Source: Azonexus hydrophilus
Lineage (GTDB): Bacteria > Pseudomonadota > Gammaproteobacteria > Burkholderiales > Rhodocyclaceae
Assembly: GCF_905120355.1 (NCBI RefSeq)
Contig: NZ_CAJHOB010000015.1
Location: 1 to 61,698 of the forward strand
Length of the DNA: 61,698 nt
Direction of reading: 5' to 3'
Every line of letters begins with the position of its first letter. Within the stretch, counting starts at the first letter, position 1. Shown piece by piece: positions 15,448 to 24,498 of the stretch. A model generated the notes under the pieces. That model saw only the letters and a list, made by a program, of their open reading frames with translations, did not search any database and was not told the DNA's origin. The position numbers and the translations under genes were made by a program.

Positions 15448-17196
15448 ATGTCCCTGACCATCCTCGGCCTTTCCGGCGCCCTCACCCACGACCCTTCGGC
15501 AGCCCTGTACATCGACGGCAAGCTCGTCGCCGCCGCTGAAGAAGAACGCTTCGTGCGCGACAAGCATGCCAAGAACCGCATGCCCTACGAAGCCGCCCGC
15601 TTCTGCCTGGATTTCGCCGGCATCAAGCCGAAGGACGTCACCGCCGTGGCCATTCCCTTTGCGCCGATCAGCCTCGCCGACAAGGCGCGCTGGCATTACG
15701 CCAAGCGCTACTGGTACGCCCCCGACCGTGCGCTCGACGCGCTGCTCACCGGCAACCGCCGCTTCAAGCGCTACAAGAAACGCATTGAATGGTGCCTGGC
15801 GCAGCTCGGTTTCGATCTTTCGAAGACCGAAATCATCCCGGTCGAACACCACCTGACGCACGCCTCCTCCGCCTACCACTGCTCCGGCTTCACCGAAAAA
15901 ACGGCGATCCTCGGCATCGACGGCAAGGGCGAATACGCCACCACCTTCTTCGGCGTCGGCGAGAACGGCAAGATCCGCAAGATCAAGGAGTTCTACGATC
16001 CGGATTCGCTCGGCGGCCTGTACGGCGCGATCACCGAATACCTCGGCTTCGAGATGCTCGACGGCGAATACAAGGTGATGGGCATGGCCCCCTACGGCGA
16101 CCCGAGCAAGTACGATTTCTCGCGCCTGGCCAGGTTCGAGAACGGCGAGCTGATCATCAACACCGACTACGCCAACGTGATCGGTTTCCGCCGCTACAAG
16201 GAAAAGGGCAAGGGCTACTACTTCTCGCCCAAGCTGATCGAATGGCTCGGCCCGATGCGCCACGGCGACATCGCCGACGACCCCTACATCCACTACGCGG
16301 CGAGCATGCAGAAGCTGTTCGAGGACCTGGCGCTGCAGATGATGGACTACTACCTCGGCGACATCCTCAAGGAAACCGGCAAGCTGGTCTTCGCCGGCGG
16401 CGGCGCCTTGAACGTCAAGCTCAACCAGAAGATCATCGCCCGCCCGGAACTCAAGGAACTCTTCGTCCAGCCGGCTTCCGGCGATGCCGGCACGGCCATC
16501 GGCGCCGCCGCCTACGTCTCGGTCGAACGCGGCGTGCCGGTCGAGAAGATGGAACACGTCTATCTCGGTCCGGAATACAGTAACGAGGACGTCATCGCCG
16601 CCTGCGCCCGCCATCCGGCCAAGCCGCAATACGAAGTCATCGCCAATGGCGACAGCGCCGTGCCCGAACGCATCGCGCAGATTCTCGCCGACGGCAACCC
16701 GGTCGCCTGGTTCCAGGGGCGCATGGAATTCGGCCCGCGCGCACTCGGCGGTCGCTCCATCCTCGGCTGCCCGAGCGCCCCCGGCGTCGCCGACCGGATC
16801 AACGAGCAAATCAAGTTCCGCGAACGCTGGCGCCCCTTCTGCCCAAGCATGCTCGACACGGTCGGCCCGCAGATGCTGGGCAGCGACCACCCCGCACCGT
16901 TCATGACCTTCACCTTCGAAGTCGCCGAGGAATGGAAGAGCCGCGTCCCGGAAGTCGTGCACGAAGACGGCACCTCGCGCGCCCAGGTACTCAAGCGCGA
17001 ATACAACCCGCGTTACTACGACCTGATGCAGCAGATGGAAAAGCTGACCGGCAACGGCGTCGTGCTCAACACCTCGCTCAACCGCCGCGGCGAACCGATG
17101 ATCTGCTCGCCGACCGACGCGCTGAACATGTTCTTCGGGTCAGATTTGCAATATCTGATCATGCAGGATGTGCTGGTGGTGAAGAGTACTGACTAA
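15448..17196 (+). CDS. NodU/CmcH-family carbamoyltransferase
   Basis: 582 residues with both domains: an N-terminal Kae1-like domain (THDPSAALYIDGK near residue 12; metal-binding histidines in VEHHLTHASSAYH near 130-140) and the C-terminal YrdC-like part (GPRALGGRSIL near 430, RWRPFCPS). Such enzymes use carbamoyl phosphate and ATP to O-carbamoylate sugars. Placed in an LPS cluster, the closest known parallel is the heptose carbamoyltransferase WapO of Pseudomonas core LPS; that equivalence is inferred. Codon use is very GC-biased, unlike the glycosyltransferases downstream. Only one base separates it from the next gene. Confidence 0.85.
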   Translation: MSLTILGLSGALTHDPSAALYIDGKLVAAAEEERFVRDKHAKNRMPYEAARFCLDFAGIKPKDVTAVAIPFAPISLADKARWHYAKRYWYAPDRALDALLTGNRRFKRYKKRIEWCLAQLGFDLSKTEIIPVEHHLTHASSAYHCSGFTEKTAILGIDGKGEYATTFFGVGENGKIRKIKEFYDPDSLGGLYGAITEYLGFEMLDGEYKVMGMAPYGDPSKYDFSRLARFENGELIINTDYANVIGFRRYKEKGKGYYFSPKLIEWLGPMRHGDIADDPYIHYAASMQKLFEDLALQMMDYYLGDILKETGKLVFAGGGALNVKLNQKIIARPELKELFVQPASGDAGTAIGAAAYVSVERGVPVEKMEHVYLGPEYSNEDVIAACARHPAKPQYEVIANGDSAVPERIAQILADGNPVAWFQGRMEFGPRALGGRSILGCPSAPGVADRINEQIKFRERWRPFCPSMLDTVGPQMLGSDHPAPFMTFTFEVAEEWKSRVPEVVHEDGTSRAQVLKREYNPRYYDLMQQMEKLTGNGVVLNTSLNRRGEPMICSPTDALNMFFGSDLQYLIMQDVLVVKSTD

Positions 17197-17197
17197 C

Positions 17198-18304
17198 ATG
17201 GACCGCTGGATTCTCCAGTTCTGCCACGGCTACGATGGTCCTTTCATGGACTGTGCCCGGCAATATGCCGTGTTGTTCGAGGACACCCCCTACAAAGTGT
17301 GCACCGTTTACCTGACCGGCACCCCTGATCCAGCAGTCGTCGCTGGATCAGCTTCCGATGAGGTGGTCTTTCTCGATTACAGCAGTGCTCAGATTCGCGG
17401 TCTCAAACTCGCCGCCATCCGCGATCTGCGCAAAATCGTCGCCAGCCGCGACTTTGACCTGTGCATCGCCCACCGCTTCAAGCCCATTTACATTACGCTG
17501 CTAGCCAGCAAACTGCCCGTCATCGGCGTGCACCACGCCTTCGGCGACTACCAGCGCCGCTCGCGTCGCCTGTTTACCCATATTTTCCGCCAGCGTCTGA
17601 TGCTGCTGGGCGTCTCCAACGCGGTTCGTGACGACATTCGCCGCTGTCTGCCCGCGTGGCCCGCCGAACGTATCGCCACACTGCACAACCGCATCGACAT
17701 TTCCGCCGTGCAGGCCGGGCAACTTTCACGTAGCACCGCGCGCGCCCAGCTGGGACTCCCGGAAGAGGCCTGGATCGTCGGCAACGTCGGCCGCCTGCAC
17801 CCGGACAAGGATCAAGCCACCCTGATCAAGGGCTTTGCCCAAGCGCTCCCCAAACTCCCTACCAACAGCCTGCTCGTCATTCTTGGACAGGGGCGTCTGG
17901 AATCCGAACTGCGCGCCCTGGCCGGAAAACTCGGCGTTGCCGCCAGCGTGCGCTTCCTTGGCCAGGTGCCGCAAGCACGCAATTATTTTCGCGCCTTTGA
18001 TCTTTTTGCTCTCAGCTCCGACCACGAACCTTTCGGCATGGTGCTGCTGGAGGCAATGGCGGCAGGCGTCCCCATCGTCTGCACGGATTGCGGGGGGGCA
18101 AAAGAAATCGTCTCTGATCCCAAAATGCGTTTCCCCTTAGGGCAACAGCATGCGCTTGCCGAACTATTGATCGATACGTCGCGCAAACCGCAAGAGCACG
18201 GCCAGCCGCCCGCAGAGCTGAGTAAAAAATTCAGTGACCAATCCGCGAAAAACACCTTCAATCAACTCACCCGGCAATTCCTCAACGCCGGCGACCCGCA
18301 ATAA
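17198..18304 (+). CDS. GT4-family glycosyltransferase
   Basis: 368 residues with a GT-B fold. The C-terminal domain contains the GT4 donor-binding signature EPFGMVLLEAMAAGVPIV (EX7E type) and VGRLHPDKDQ at the start of the second Rossmann domain. It likely adds a hexose or similar residue to the LPS core, from a nucleotide sugar, on the cytoplasmic face. The start lies one base after the carbamoyltransferase stop; in Pseudomonas a glycosyltransferase (wapH) similarly follows the carbamoyltransferase gene. Confidence 0.85.
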   Translation: MDRWILQFCHGYDGPFMDCARQYAVLFEDTPYKVCTVYLTGTPDPAVVAGSASDEVVFLDYSSAQIRGLKLAAIRDLRKIVASRDFDLCIAHRFKPIYITLLASKLPVIGVHHAFGDYQRRSRRLFTHIFRQRLMLLGVSNAVRDDIRRCLPAWPAERIATLHNRIDISAVQAGQLSRSTARAQLGLPEEAWIVGNVGRLHPDKDQATLIKGFAQALPKLPTNSLLVILGQGRLESELRALAGKLGVAASVRFLGQVPQARNYFRAFDLFALSSDHEPFGMVLLEAMAAGVPIVCTDCGGAKEIVSDPKMRFPLGQQHALAELLIDTSRKPQEHGQPPAELSKKFSDQSAKNTFNQLTRQFLNAGDPQ

Positions 18305-18308
18305 ACCC

Positions 18309-19184
18309 ATGAATGCGCCATCCATCTGCTTCATCATTCCCTACTTTGGGAAGTGGCCATTCTGGCTGCCTTTGTTCCTGGAAAGCTGCCGGCACAACCC
18401 TGATATCAACTGGTTGATTTTCACTGACTGCGGAGTCCCTGAAAATCTTCCCAAAAATGTTCTCATTGAAGAAATCGGCTATGCAGATTATTGCGCACTG
18501 GTTGGAGAGAAATTAAACATCAAGTTTTCACCCAGAGATGCTTATAAGCTTTGCGACATAAAACCGGCGCTCGGACATATTCACCAGGACTCCCTGAAGC
18601 ATTTTGATTTCTGGGCCTGGGGCGATCTGGATCTCGTTTATGGCGACCTGCGTGCCTACTACACGCCGGAGCGGCTCGCCCGCCACGATCTGTATTCAAC
18701 GCATGCCCGGCGGGTTTCAGGCCACCTGTGCCTGATCCGCAACACCGAACGCATGCGTCAGGCTTTCCGCAAAATTCCGCGCTGGGAGCAACGTTTTGCA
18801 GATCAGGCGCACCATGCGCTCGATGAAGGCGCATTTACCCGGATTTTCCTGTGGCGCAAGAACTTCCCTCCTCTCCTGTTCAATCTGGTCGGCAAATTCA
18901 ATCCCTGGCGACGGCGCAGCGAATTCATCGAAGCCTACAGTACGCCCAATGGCTGCATCGCCTGGACCGATCGGAGCTTTGATTTTCCCCGTCAATGGTT
19001 CTGGACGCAGGGGCGCGTCACCAATGACCTAGATAAAAACCGGGAATTTCCTTATTTCCACTTTGCCATCTGGAAGCGTGATACTTGGCCACAGCATGCG
19101 ATCCCTTGTCCGCAAGAAATCGCACAACTGGCAGCGCGCCCTGCCTGGTTGATAGATGAAAAGGGGTTTCACGAATGTCCCTGA
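18309..19184 (+). CDS. DUF6625-type putative GT-A glycosyltransferase
   Basis: 291 residues. The opening CFIIPYFGKWPFWLPLFL and NPDINWLIFTD, and the DxD-like WGDLDLVYGDL near residue 110, match the DUF6625 pattern (capsule/LPS-associated, GT-A-like). No membrane segment is seen. The start at 18309 gives the family N-terminus and lies four bases after the preceding stop. The end overlaps the next gene by ten bases. Base composition is clearly more AT-rich than the flanking core genes, suggesting it was acquired with the following glycosyltransferases. Function is not established. Confidence 0.7.
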   Translation: MNAPSICFIIPYFGKWPFWLPLFLESCRHNPDINWLIFTDCGVPENLPKNVLIEEIGYADYCALVGEKLNIKFSPRDAYKLCDIKPALGHIHQDSLKHFDFWAWGDLDLVYGDLRAYYTPERLARHDLYSTHARRVSGHLCLIRNTERMRQAFRKIPRWEQRFADQAHHALDEGAFTRIFLWRKNFPPLLFNLVGKFNPWRRRSEFIEAYSTPNGCIAWTDRSFDFPRQWFWTQGRVTNDLDKNREFPYFHFAIWKRDTWPQHAIPCPQEIAQLAARPAWLIDEKGFHECP

Positions 19185-20338
19185 ATCAAACCCGCCGCTT
19201 CAAGGTGTTGCAACTGCATCCTGACTACAACATCAAGACCAGGGATTTCGCCGATCTGGGCGAGCAAATTCTCAAAGCCTTGCCGGTTGAGCGCTATCAA
19301 ACCGTCACTGCTTTCTTGCGTGGAAAACCCGAGCCTGGGCAACCCGAGAGCCGCGCCGAACAATCGATATATTTCGAATTTACGGATGCCCAACTCAAAG
19401 GCATGCGTCTGCGGGCCATGTGGCAGCTCTACCGATACTGTGCAAAAGAAAAATTCGATATCGTCATCTGCAACCGTTTCAAGCCGGTGAACATGATGCT
19501 CACCCTCAATCGCTGGCTGAAAATCCCGCTGTGCATCGGCATCGCTCACGGGTTTGGCGAATACAAACGCGGCTACCGGCGACGCCAGACCGCCCGCCTG
19601 GTCAATCGAGCCTGGCGCTTTATCGGGGTATCGCCGGCAGTCCGGCAATATTTGCTGGACTGCCGGTGCGGATTTACTGAAAAAAACACGATTACCATCG
19701 CCAATTCCATTGATGTCGCTCAAGCAAGATCGCTACAACTTACACGTGAAGATGCTCGACAACAACTCGGCTTAAACCAGAGCGCCCGTTTCATCGGGGC
19801 TATTGGGCGCCTTGTTCCGGTTAAAGGTCACATTTATTTAATTCGTGCTTTTGCACAGATCGCCCATAAACACCCTCACGCCCAGCTCGCAATTATCGGC
19901 GAAGGTCGTGAAAAGGAACATCTCCTCGGGGAAATCAAACAACTCAATCTAACAGACCGTATTCATCTGCTCGGCTTCCACGAAAATGCATTGCGCTTTG
20001 TACGCGCATTCGACATATGGGCCATGCCTTCACTCTCCGAGGGCCTGAGCCTAGCGCAAATGGAAGGAATGAGTGGCTGCTTACCAAGTATTGGAACGAA
20101 TATCCCGGCCATGTTACAGCTCATCGAAGGTTCTGGTGGCATCGCTGTGCCCCCAAAAGATACAACCGCACTGAGCCAGGCTCTGGATGAATATCTCAAA
20201 CTCAGCGACGCGGAATTGGCGCAAAAAGGTGAGCAGGCTTACAACTACCTGATTACGCACCACGATATCGAAAGTTTCCGCCACCAATACCTGACCCTGA
20301 TCGAATCGGGTTTGCAGCAAGCCGGTCTCAATCCATGA
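19175..20338 (+). CDS. GT4-family glycosyltransferase
   Basis: 387 residues, GT-B fold, paralogous in layout to the GT at 17198: both have an N-terminal segment reading CNRFKPVN / AHRFKPIY and then a GEYKRGYRRR / GDYQRRSRR stretch. The donor-site region is SEGLSLAQMEGMSG with the two glutamates, after IGRLVPVKG. Likely acts in LPS core or O-chain assembly. It overlaps the genes on both sides (10 and 4 bases), so it belongs to one translational unit. Moderately AT-rich. Confidence 0.85.
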   Translation: MSLNQTRRFKVLQLHPDYNIKTRDFADLGEQILKALPVERYQTVTAFLRGKPEPGQPESRAEQSIYFEFTDAQLKGMRLRAMWQLYRYCAKEKFDIVICNRFKPVNMMLTLNRWLKIPLCIGIAHGFGEYKRGYRRRQTARLVNRAWRFIGVSPAVRQYLLDCRCGFTEKNTITIANSIDVAQARSLQLTREDARQQLGLNQSARFIGAIGRLVPVKGHIYLIRAFAQIAHKHPHAQLAIIGEGREKEHLLGEIKQLNLTDRIHLLGFHENALRFVRAFDIWAMPSLSEGLSLAQMEGMSGCLPSIGTNIPAMLQLIEGSGGIAVPPKDTTALSQALDEYLKLSDAELAQKGEQAYNYLITHHDIESFRHQYLTLIESGLQQAGLNP

Positions 20339-21216
20339 ATATCCCCCTCCCTCTCGTTACCGTCATCGTCGCCTCATACAACCACGGCCCTTATATCGAA
20401 GCCTGCCTGCTCAGCGTGCTCCAGCAAAGCTATCCGAACATTGAGCTGCTTGTCATTGACGACGGCTCCAGCGATGACAGCGTGGCGCGTATCGAAAAAC
20501 TGCAGAACGAGCACGGTTTCGATTTCCACGTGCAGAAAAACCAGGGGCTCACCCGTACCCTCAATGCCGCGATCGCGAGAGCCAAGGGCAGCCTGATCGC
20601 CCCTTTCGGCTCGGATGACATCATGTTTCCGGAGCGGATCGCCAAACAGGTGCATTACATGCAGGACAAGCCGGAAGTGGGCATCTGCGCCGGCAATATC
20701 GAGTTGATGGACTCCGAAGGCAACCCGTTTCCGGAAAAACGCCAGCAACGGGACATACCCTTCCGTCGCCTGGATTTCGAGGATGTTTTCCTGGAACGCA
20801 AGCCTTATCCGCCTGCACCAACCCTCCTGTTTCGCAAGGAGGCGCTGGAAAAAGTGGGCGGCTTCGACCCTGAAATCCGCCTAGAGGACCTGTTGATCGA
20901 ACTCAAGATCACCCATGCGGGCTATTACATCGACTGCCTTGGCGAACCTCTGGCCCGCTATCGTAAACACGCCACCAACACGTACAAGAATCACCGTTTC
21001 ATGGCCGATAACATCTTGCGCACCTATACCGTATTTAAGGATCACCCACAGTACGAGGCCGTGCGCATTCGCTTTCTCTCATCCATGTTCCTGAAATGCG
21101 CCAACCGCGACCGCGCCCTGGCCAGGGAGTTTCTGGCACAAATTCCCATTAGCCAGTGGAACAAGAAAGTCTGGCGCGGCCTGGTGCGACTATTGCTTCC
21201 GCTGGAAAAACGCTGA
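20335..21216 (+). CDS. GT2-family glycosyltransferase
   Basis: 293 residues, GT-A fold. The N-terminal VTVIVASYNHGPYIEACL, DDGSSDDS and the GSDD metal/nucleotide-binding motif near residue 100 are those of family 2 inverting glycosyltransferases. No membrane segment. The ATGA overlap with the preceding gene couples it to that operon, of which it is the last plus-strand member; the next genes are convergent on the minus strand. Confidence 0.85.
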   Translation: MNIPLPLVTVIVASYNHGPYIEACLLSVLQQSYPNIELLVIDDGSSDDSVARIEKLQNEHGFDFHVQKNQGLTRTLNAAIARAKGSLIAPFGSDDIMFPERIAKQVHYMQDKPEVGICAGNIELMDSEGNPFPEKRQQRDIPFRRLDFEDVFLERKPYPPAPTLLFRKEALEKVGGFDPEIRLEDLLIELKITHAGYYIDCLGEPLARYRKHATNTYKNHRFMADNILRTYTVFKDHPQYEAVRIRFLSSMFLKCANRDRALAREFLAQIPISQWNKKVWRGLVRLLLPLEKR

Positions 21217-21223
21217 ACTAGGG

Positions 21224-21862
21224 CTACTCTGCGGCTCTGGGCGTAAGCGGCCGGGATGACGCATAACGAAGAAATTCGTCGATGCGATCCGAACACAGTA
21301 ATTTCGCAACTTCCCGAACCTCTGCCTCCGGCCACGTCCACCAAGCACAAGCTTGCAACGCCGCGCGGGTTTCAGCCTCGAAACGCCAGCCGATCGGTTT
21401 CGCAGGGTTCCCCGCCACGATCTGATAAGGCGCCACGTCCCTGCTAACAACGGCGCGGGCAGCCACAACAGCCCCATCTCCGACATGCACACCCGACAGG
21501 ATCGTGCAACCCGAAGCCAGCCAGACATCGTTACCGATCACGACATCTCCTCGCGTGCCACCGAACCCTTCAATGTCTTTCGCTTCTTCAACAAATGCGG
21601 GAAAGGGATAGCAGGAAACCCAGTCTATCCGGTGATGCCCGCCCAGAAAAATGTGCACTGCGTCGGCGATTGAGGTATAGGCTCCGATCGTCAGGTTTGT
21701 TCCTTCGTGCCAGTCATGCACGATGGGTAGGCCGTAAGTACCAGCCCCGATCGAATATCCGGGATAGCGCGCCCGGAATTTGTGCTGGCCTTTATGCAAC
21801 TTCGAGGGCTTGGGAGGGCGGCCCAAAAAACCCCGCAGCCGCTCAAGCAACCCGCGCATCAC
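21224..21862 (-). CDS. Hexapeptide-repeat (CatB/XAT-type) acetyltransferase
   Basis: 212 residues with left-handed beta-helix repeats: LTIGAYTSIAD, VVIGNDVWLASGCTIL, VHVGDGAVVAARAVV, ending VAGNPAKPIG. The loop HHRIDWVSCYPF resembles xenobiotic/CatB acetyltransferases, with the catalytic histidine in that loop. In this setting it more likely O-acetylates a polysaccharide or LPS sugar than an antibiotic. It overlaps the 3' end of the O-antigen ligase gene by 20 bases and is the last gene of that minus-strand operon. Confidence 0.8.
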   Translation of the reverse strand: MMRGLLERLRGFLGRPPKPSKLHKGQHKFRARYPGYSIGAGTYGLPIVHDWHEGTNLTIGAYTSIADAVHIFLGGHHRIDWVSCYPFPAFVEEAKDIEGFGGTRGDVVIGNDVWLASGCTILSGVHVGDGAVVAARAVVSRDVAPYQIVAGNPAKPIGWRFEAETRAALQACAWWTWPEAEVREVAKLLCSDRIDEFLRYASSRPLTPRAAE

Positions 21863-23033
21863 GCTTCCTCCCCGCTCTATCCAAAGCTGCCAGCAAAAGC
21901 GCCAACGGTATCCACAGCAAAAACCAGTGTTCCTTCGGGCGCGGAAACAGGGCGCCTCCTTCGGTCATACCGGCCATCAATCCATAAATCACAGTTGCCG
22001 ATGCAATAACGACGAAACGATCCGTCCGCCTGCGCCACGCCATGGATGCCGCACAACAGTACATAGCTGCCCATAACAGCAAGCCAAGGACGCCGCCGCG
22101 ATAAAGCACCGAGAGCGTCATGTTGTGCGGATCGCTGAAGGCATAGCTGATTTCAGGGAGCTTGATACTCAAGGCCGCCCCCAGACCATGACCCAACCAG
22201 AGCGCTTCCTTGCTCTGAGCAAGCACATTGGCCCAGATCTCCGGGCGATACGAGACGCCGCGATCAGTGATCAGCTGCGGCATAACAACTAGGATCACCG
22301 CAACGACCAGCGCAGAAGCCGCCAATGCATAGATCAGCATACGCGGTCTGACTAGCAGCACCAGCCAAAGAAAACAGGCGAAAAACGCCACCAGGGGCGT
22401 CCTGGAGCCGGTCAGAACCAATAGCAACAGCAAAGGAAACAGGCTTACGAGTCCCCATGCGCGCTGCGCCCGGCTATCCGCCACAAGCAAACAGGCTAGC
22501 CACAAGGCCGCGAAAAAACCGTAAATATGGGAAATGAGCAAGGGATTGCTCAAAGCCCCTTGACTCGCCAGCCGCCCTTGCCCACCACTCATGTAAAACT
22601 GAAAGATTTCATAAAGCGCAATGGCAACGGCAAAAACCATCGCGAATCCTGCTGCGCGGCATAGCGATACAAAACCGGTGCGTCCGGCAAGAAAGACGAA
22701 ACAGATGAACAGGACGACTTGCATCTGGCGCTTCAATAAAACGCCGGCACTCTCTGCGGAAACGGACCATGCGCAGGAGAGCACAAAATAGGCCACGAAC
22801 GACAAAATCATCACAGATAGCGGATTTTTGAAGAGAGCAAGCAGGTTTCTAGGATACGCCCCCCCTAGCAACAGAGCGCTTGCAATGACTAGATAATAAA
22901 TCTTTGGAAAATAACCGCGGTCGGGCAGCCACATCAGACTGGTCAACATCAAAAACAGGCTCACCGGAGCCAGCCAGCGTTCAGAGAACGTTCGTACCCA
23001 TCGGAAGTTTGTCATCAGTGTGTCTTTCCCCAT
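21843..23033 (-). CDS. waaL: O-antigen ligase (WaaL family)
   Basis: 396 residues, highly hydrophobic, about 11 or 12 membrane segments. The large periplasmic loop region carries the Wzy_C pattern: LTGSRTP, the RPEIWANVL segment, GHGLG and DPHNMTLSVLYRGG with the functionally important histidine. WaaL joins undecaprenyl-linked O-polysaccharide to lipid A-core in the periplasm. The start at 23033 shares one base with the deacetylase stop (TAATG); an ATG at 23015 behind GGGGAAAG is an alternative. It could instead be a Wzy polymerase; the neighbouring core genes favour a ligase. Confidence 0.8.
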   Translation of the reverse strand: MGKDTLMTNFRWVRTFSERWLAPVSLFLMLTSLMWLPDRGYFPKIYYLVIASALLLGGAYPRNLLALFKNPLSVMILSFVAYFVLSCAWSVSAESAGVLLKRQMQVVLFICFVFLAGRTGFVSLCRAAGFAMVFAVAIALYEIFQFYMSGGQGRLASQGALSNPLLISHIYGFFAALWLACLLVADSRAQRAWGLVSLFPLLLLLVLTGSRTPLVAFFACFLWLVLLVRPRMLIYALAASALVVAVILVVMPQLITDRGVSYRPEIWANVLAQSKEALWLGHGLGAALSIKLPEISYAFSDPHNMTLSVLYRGGVLGLLLWAAMYCCAASMAWRRRTDRFVVIASATVIYGLMAGMTEGGALFPRPKEHWFLLWIPLALLLAALDRAGRKRDARVA

Positions 23034-24490
23034 TAAATCCTGCGCACCCAGAACACCTCATGCCGCCGGACTGCCTTGCGCAGAAACTCGTCCTCCCCGG
23101 TTGCCGGCCAGCGCCGGCCGAGCAGGAGACGCTGCAGCATGCGGCGCAGGCGTTTCTTGGCGGGCAGCGGTGTCTGCAGATCATGCTGCATGCGCAGGGC
23201 CATGGCCTTGTCAAGTTGTTGTGCCGCATCCAGCGGGTGGCAGTACAGCGTATCTGCCGGCAAAGGCGTCAGGGCTGGCGGCAGGGGGACGCCAGTACCG
23301 GCGGCGCCCATCGGCCAGCGGTCGTTGTCATGCAGATGGTTGGCGTAGAGGAAAATCTCCTCCGGCTGCCAACCGTCACCTGCCGCCAACTGCCGGAGTG
23401 CTTCCGCAACTGCCTGAGCGGCCGCAACGTGGTCGGCGTGTGGATCAAGCTCGGGGTGCGGCATGAGGATACGCTGTGGACGGTAGTGACTGAAACAGGC
23501 CACCAGATCCGCCAGCAAATTGCTCCAGGTCGGCTGACCATCGCGGTCGCCCGGCAGGGGGAAAGGGTTGTTGCGCCGCACCGGCCGCGTGTCGGCATCG
23601 CCGGATTCGCGTGAGGCAAATGGCATCTCGGGCGCGGCCCGCATCTCCGGCAAGCGCAGACAGTAGTAGCCAAGCTGCACACAATGCGTACCCGGCACGC
23701 CGCCCCAAAGCGGAATCGCCAGGCTGTCCCAGCTACGCAAACGGCCCTTGAGACGGGCGGCCTGCGCCTGGGTCAGCCCCATGTCGCAGCCCAGGCGGCG
23801 AATATGGTCGGCCTCGATTTCACCCTGCGTTAACGTGACGATGCTGACTTCGCCCTCTTTCGCCAAGGTACTGTACAAACCGAACGCCGCGAGTTCGGCA
23901 TCATCGGCGTGCGGAGCAACGATCAGGATCCGGGCAGGTGCTGGACGAGGGGCAAAGACAAACAGTTCCCCCTGCGCGGCAAGCCGGCAAAAACGCCCCT
24001 GCAGACGCAAATCCCCCTCCCGCAGTTGCGCCCCCTGACTGCTCAGGTTGAGATAGCGCACGCCGTCCACTCCGCGCTCGAAGGTCTGGCAATCATCGCC
24101 GATCTGCACTGCGGGATCGAACCAGTAGCCAAGCCAGGTGCGGCGCAGATGAAGTTTGAGAAACATAGTTGCCGCTGCAGCATCCGCCACGTCAAAGCTG
24201 GCCGGCAGGCGCAAACGCCCTTCTTCCACCGTGCAGGCGACGCTACGCGTGTCCGGTGGGAAGCGGTAGAGGTAGTCCTGCTGCGGCGAATAGAACAGGT
24301 GATCGGCAAACACCACTTCATGGATGATCCAGGCCAGCAGCAGCCCCAGCGGCAGCAGCCACCAGGAGAGCGAAGCAGTCAGGCCGCCCAGGGCCAGCAG
24401 TACCGCCGCCATCGCCAGCCGCTTGCGACGACGATAACGCTGCAACAACACGTGTTTACGTGCCGGCGGGGTGTCCACAACATCGCTCAT
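23033..24490 (-). CDS. Membrane-anchored PIG-L family deacetylase (DnpA-like)
   Basis: 485 residues. Two hydrophobic segments (about 25-65) anchor the N-terminus; a roughly 120-residue domain follows; then the PIG-L deacetylase domain with zinc motif APHADDAE and the second motif HPELDPHADH. PIG-L enzymes remove N-acetyl groups from sugars. In P. aeruginosa a PIG-L protein (DnpA) lies beside mig-14 in the core-LPS cluster and influences drug tolerance; the same pairing is seen here. The ATG at 24490 is chosen for its GAGGTGG ribosome site, eight bases after the Mig-14 stop. Confidence 0.8.
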   Translation of the reverse strand: MSDVVDTPPARKHVLLQRYRRRKRLAMAAVLLALGGLTASLSWWLLPLGLLLAWIIHEVVFADHLFYSPQQDYLYRFPPDTRSVACTVEEGRLRLPASFDVADAAAATMFLKLHLRRTWLGYWFDPAVQIGDDCQTFERGVDGVRYLNLSSQGAQLREGDLRLQGRFCRLAAQGELFVFAPRPAPARILIVAPHADDAELAAFGLYSTLAKEGEVSIVTLTQGEIEADHIRRLGCDMGLTQAQAARLKGRLRSWDSLAIPLWGGVPGTHCVQLGYYCLRLPEMRAAPEMPFASRESGDADTRPVRRNNPFPLPGDRDGQPTWSNLLADLVACFSHYRPQRILMPHPELDPHADHVAAAQAVAEALRQLAAGDGWQPEEIFLYANHLHDNDRWPMGAAGTGVPLPPALTPLPADTLYCHPLDAAQQLDKAMALRMQHDLQTPLPAKKRLRRMLQRLLLGRRWPATGEDEFLRKAVRRHEVFWVRRI

Positions 24491-24498
24491 AGGCCACC

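Noticed and set aside
21224..21862. Chloramphenicol acetyltransferase (drug resistance)
   Set aside because: The hexapeptide fold is shared with CatB, but the position inside an LPS operon makes sugar acetylation more likely.
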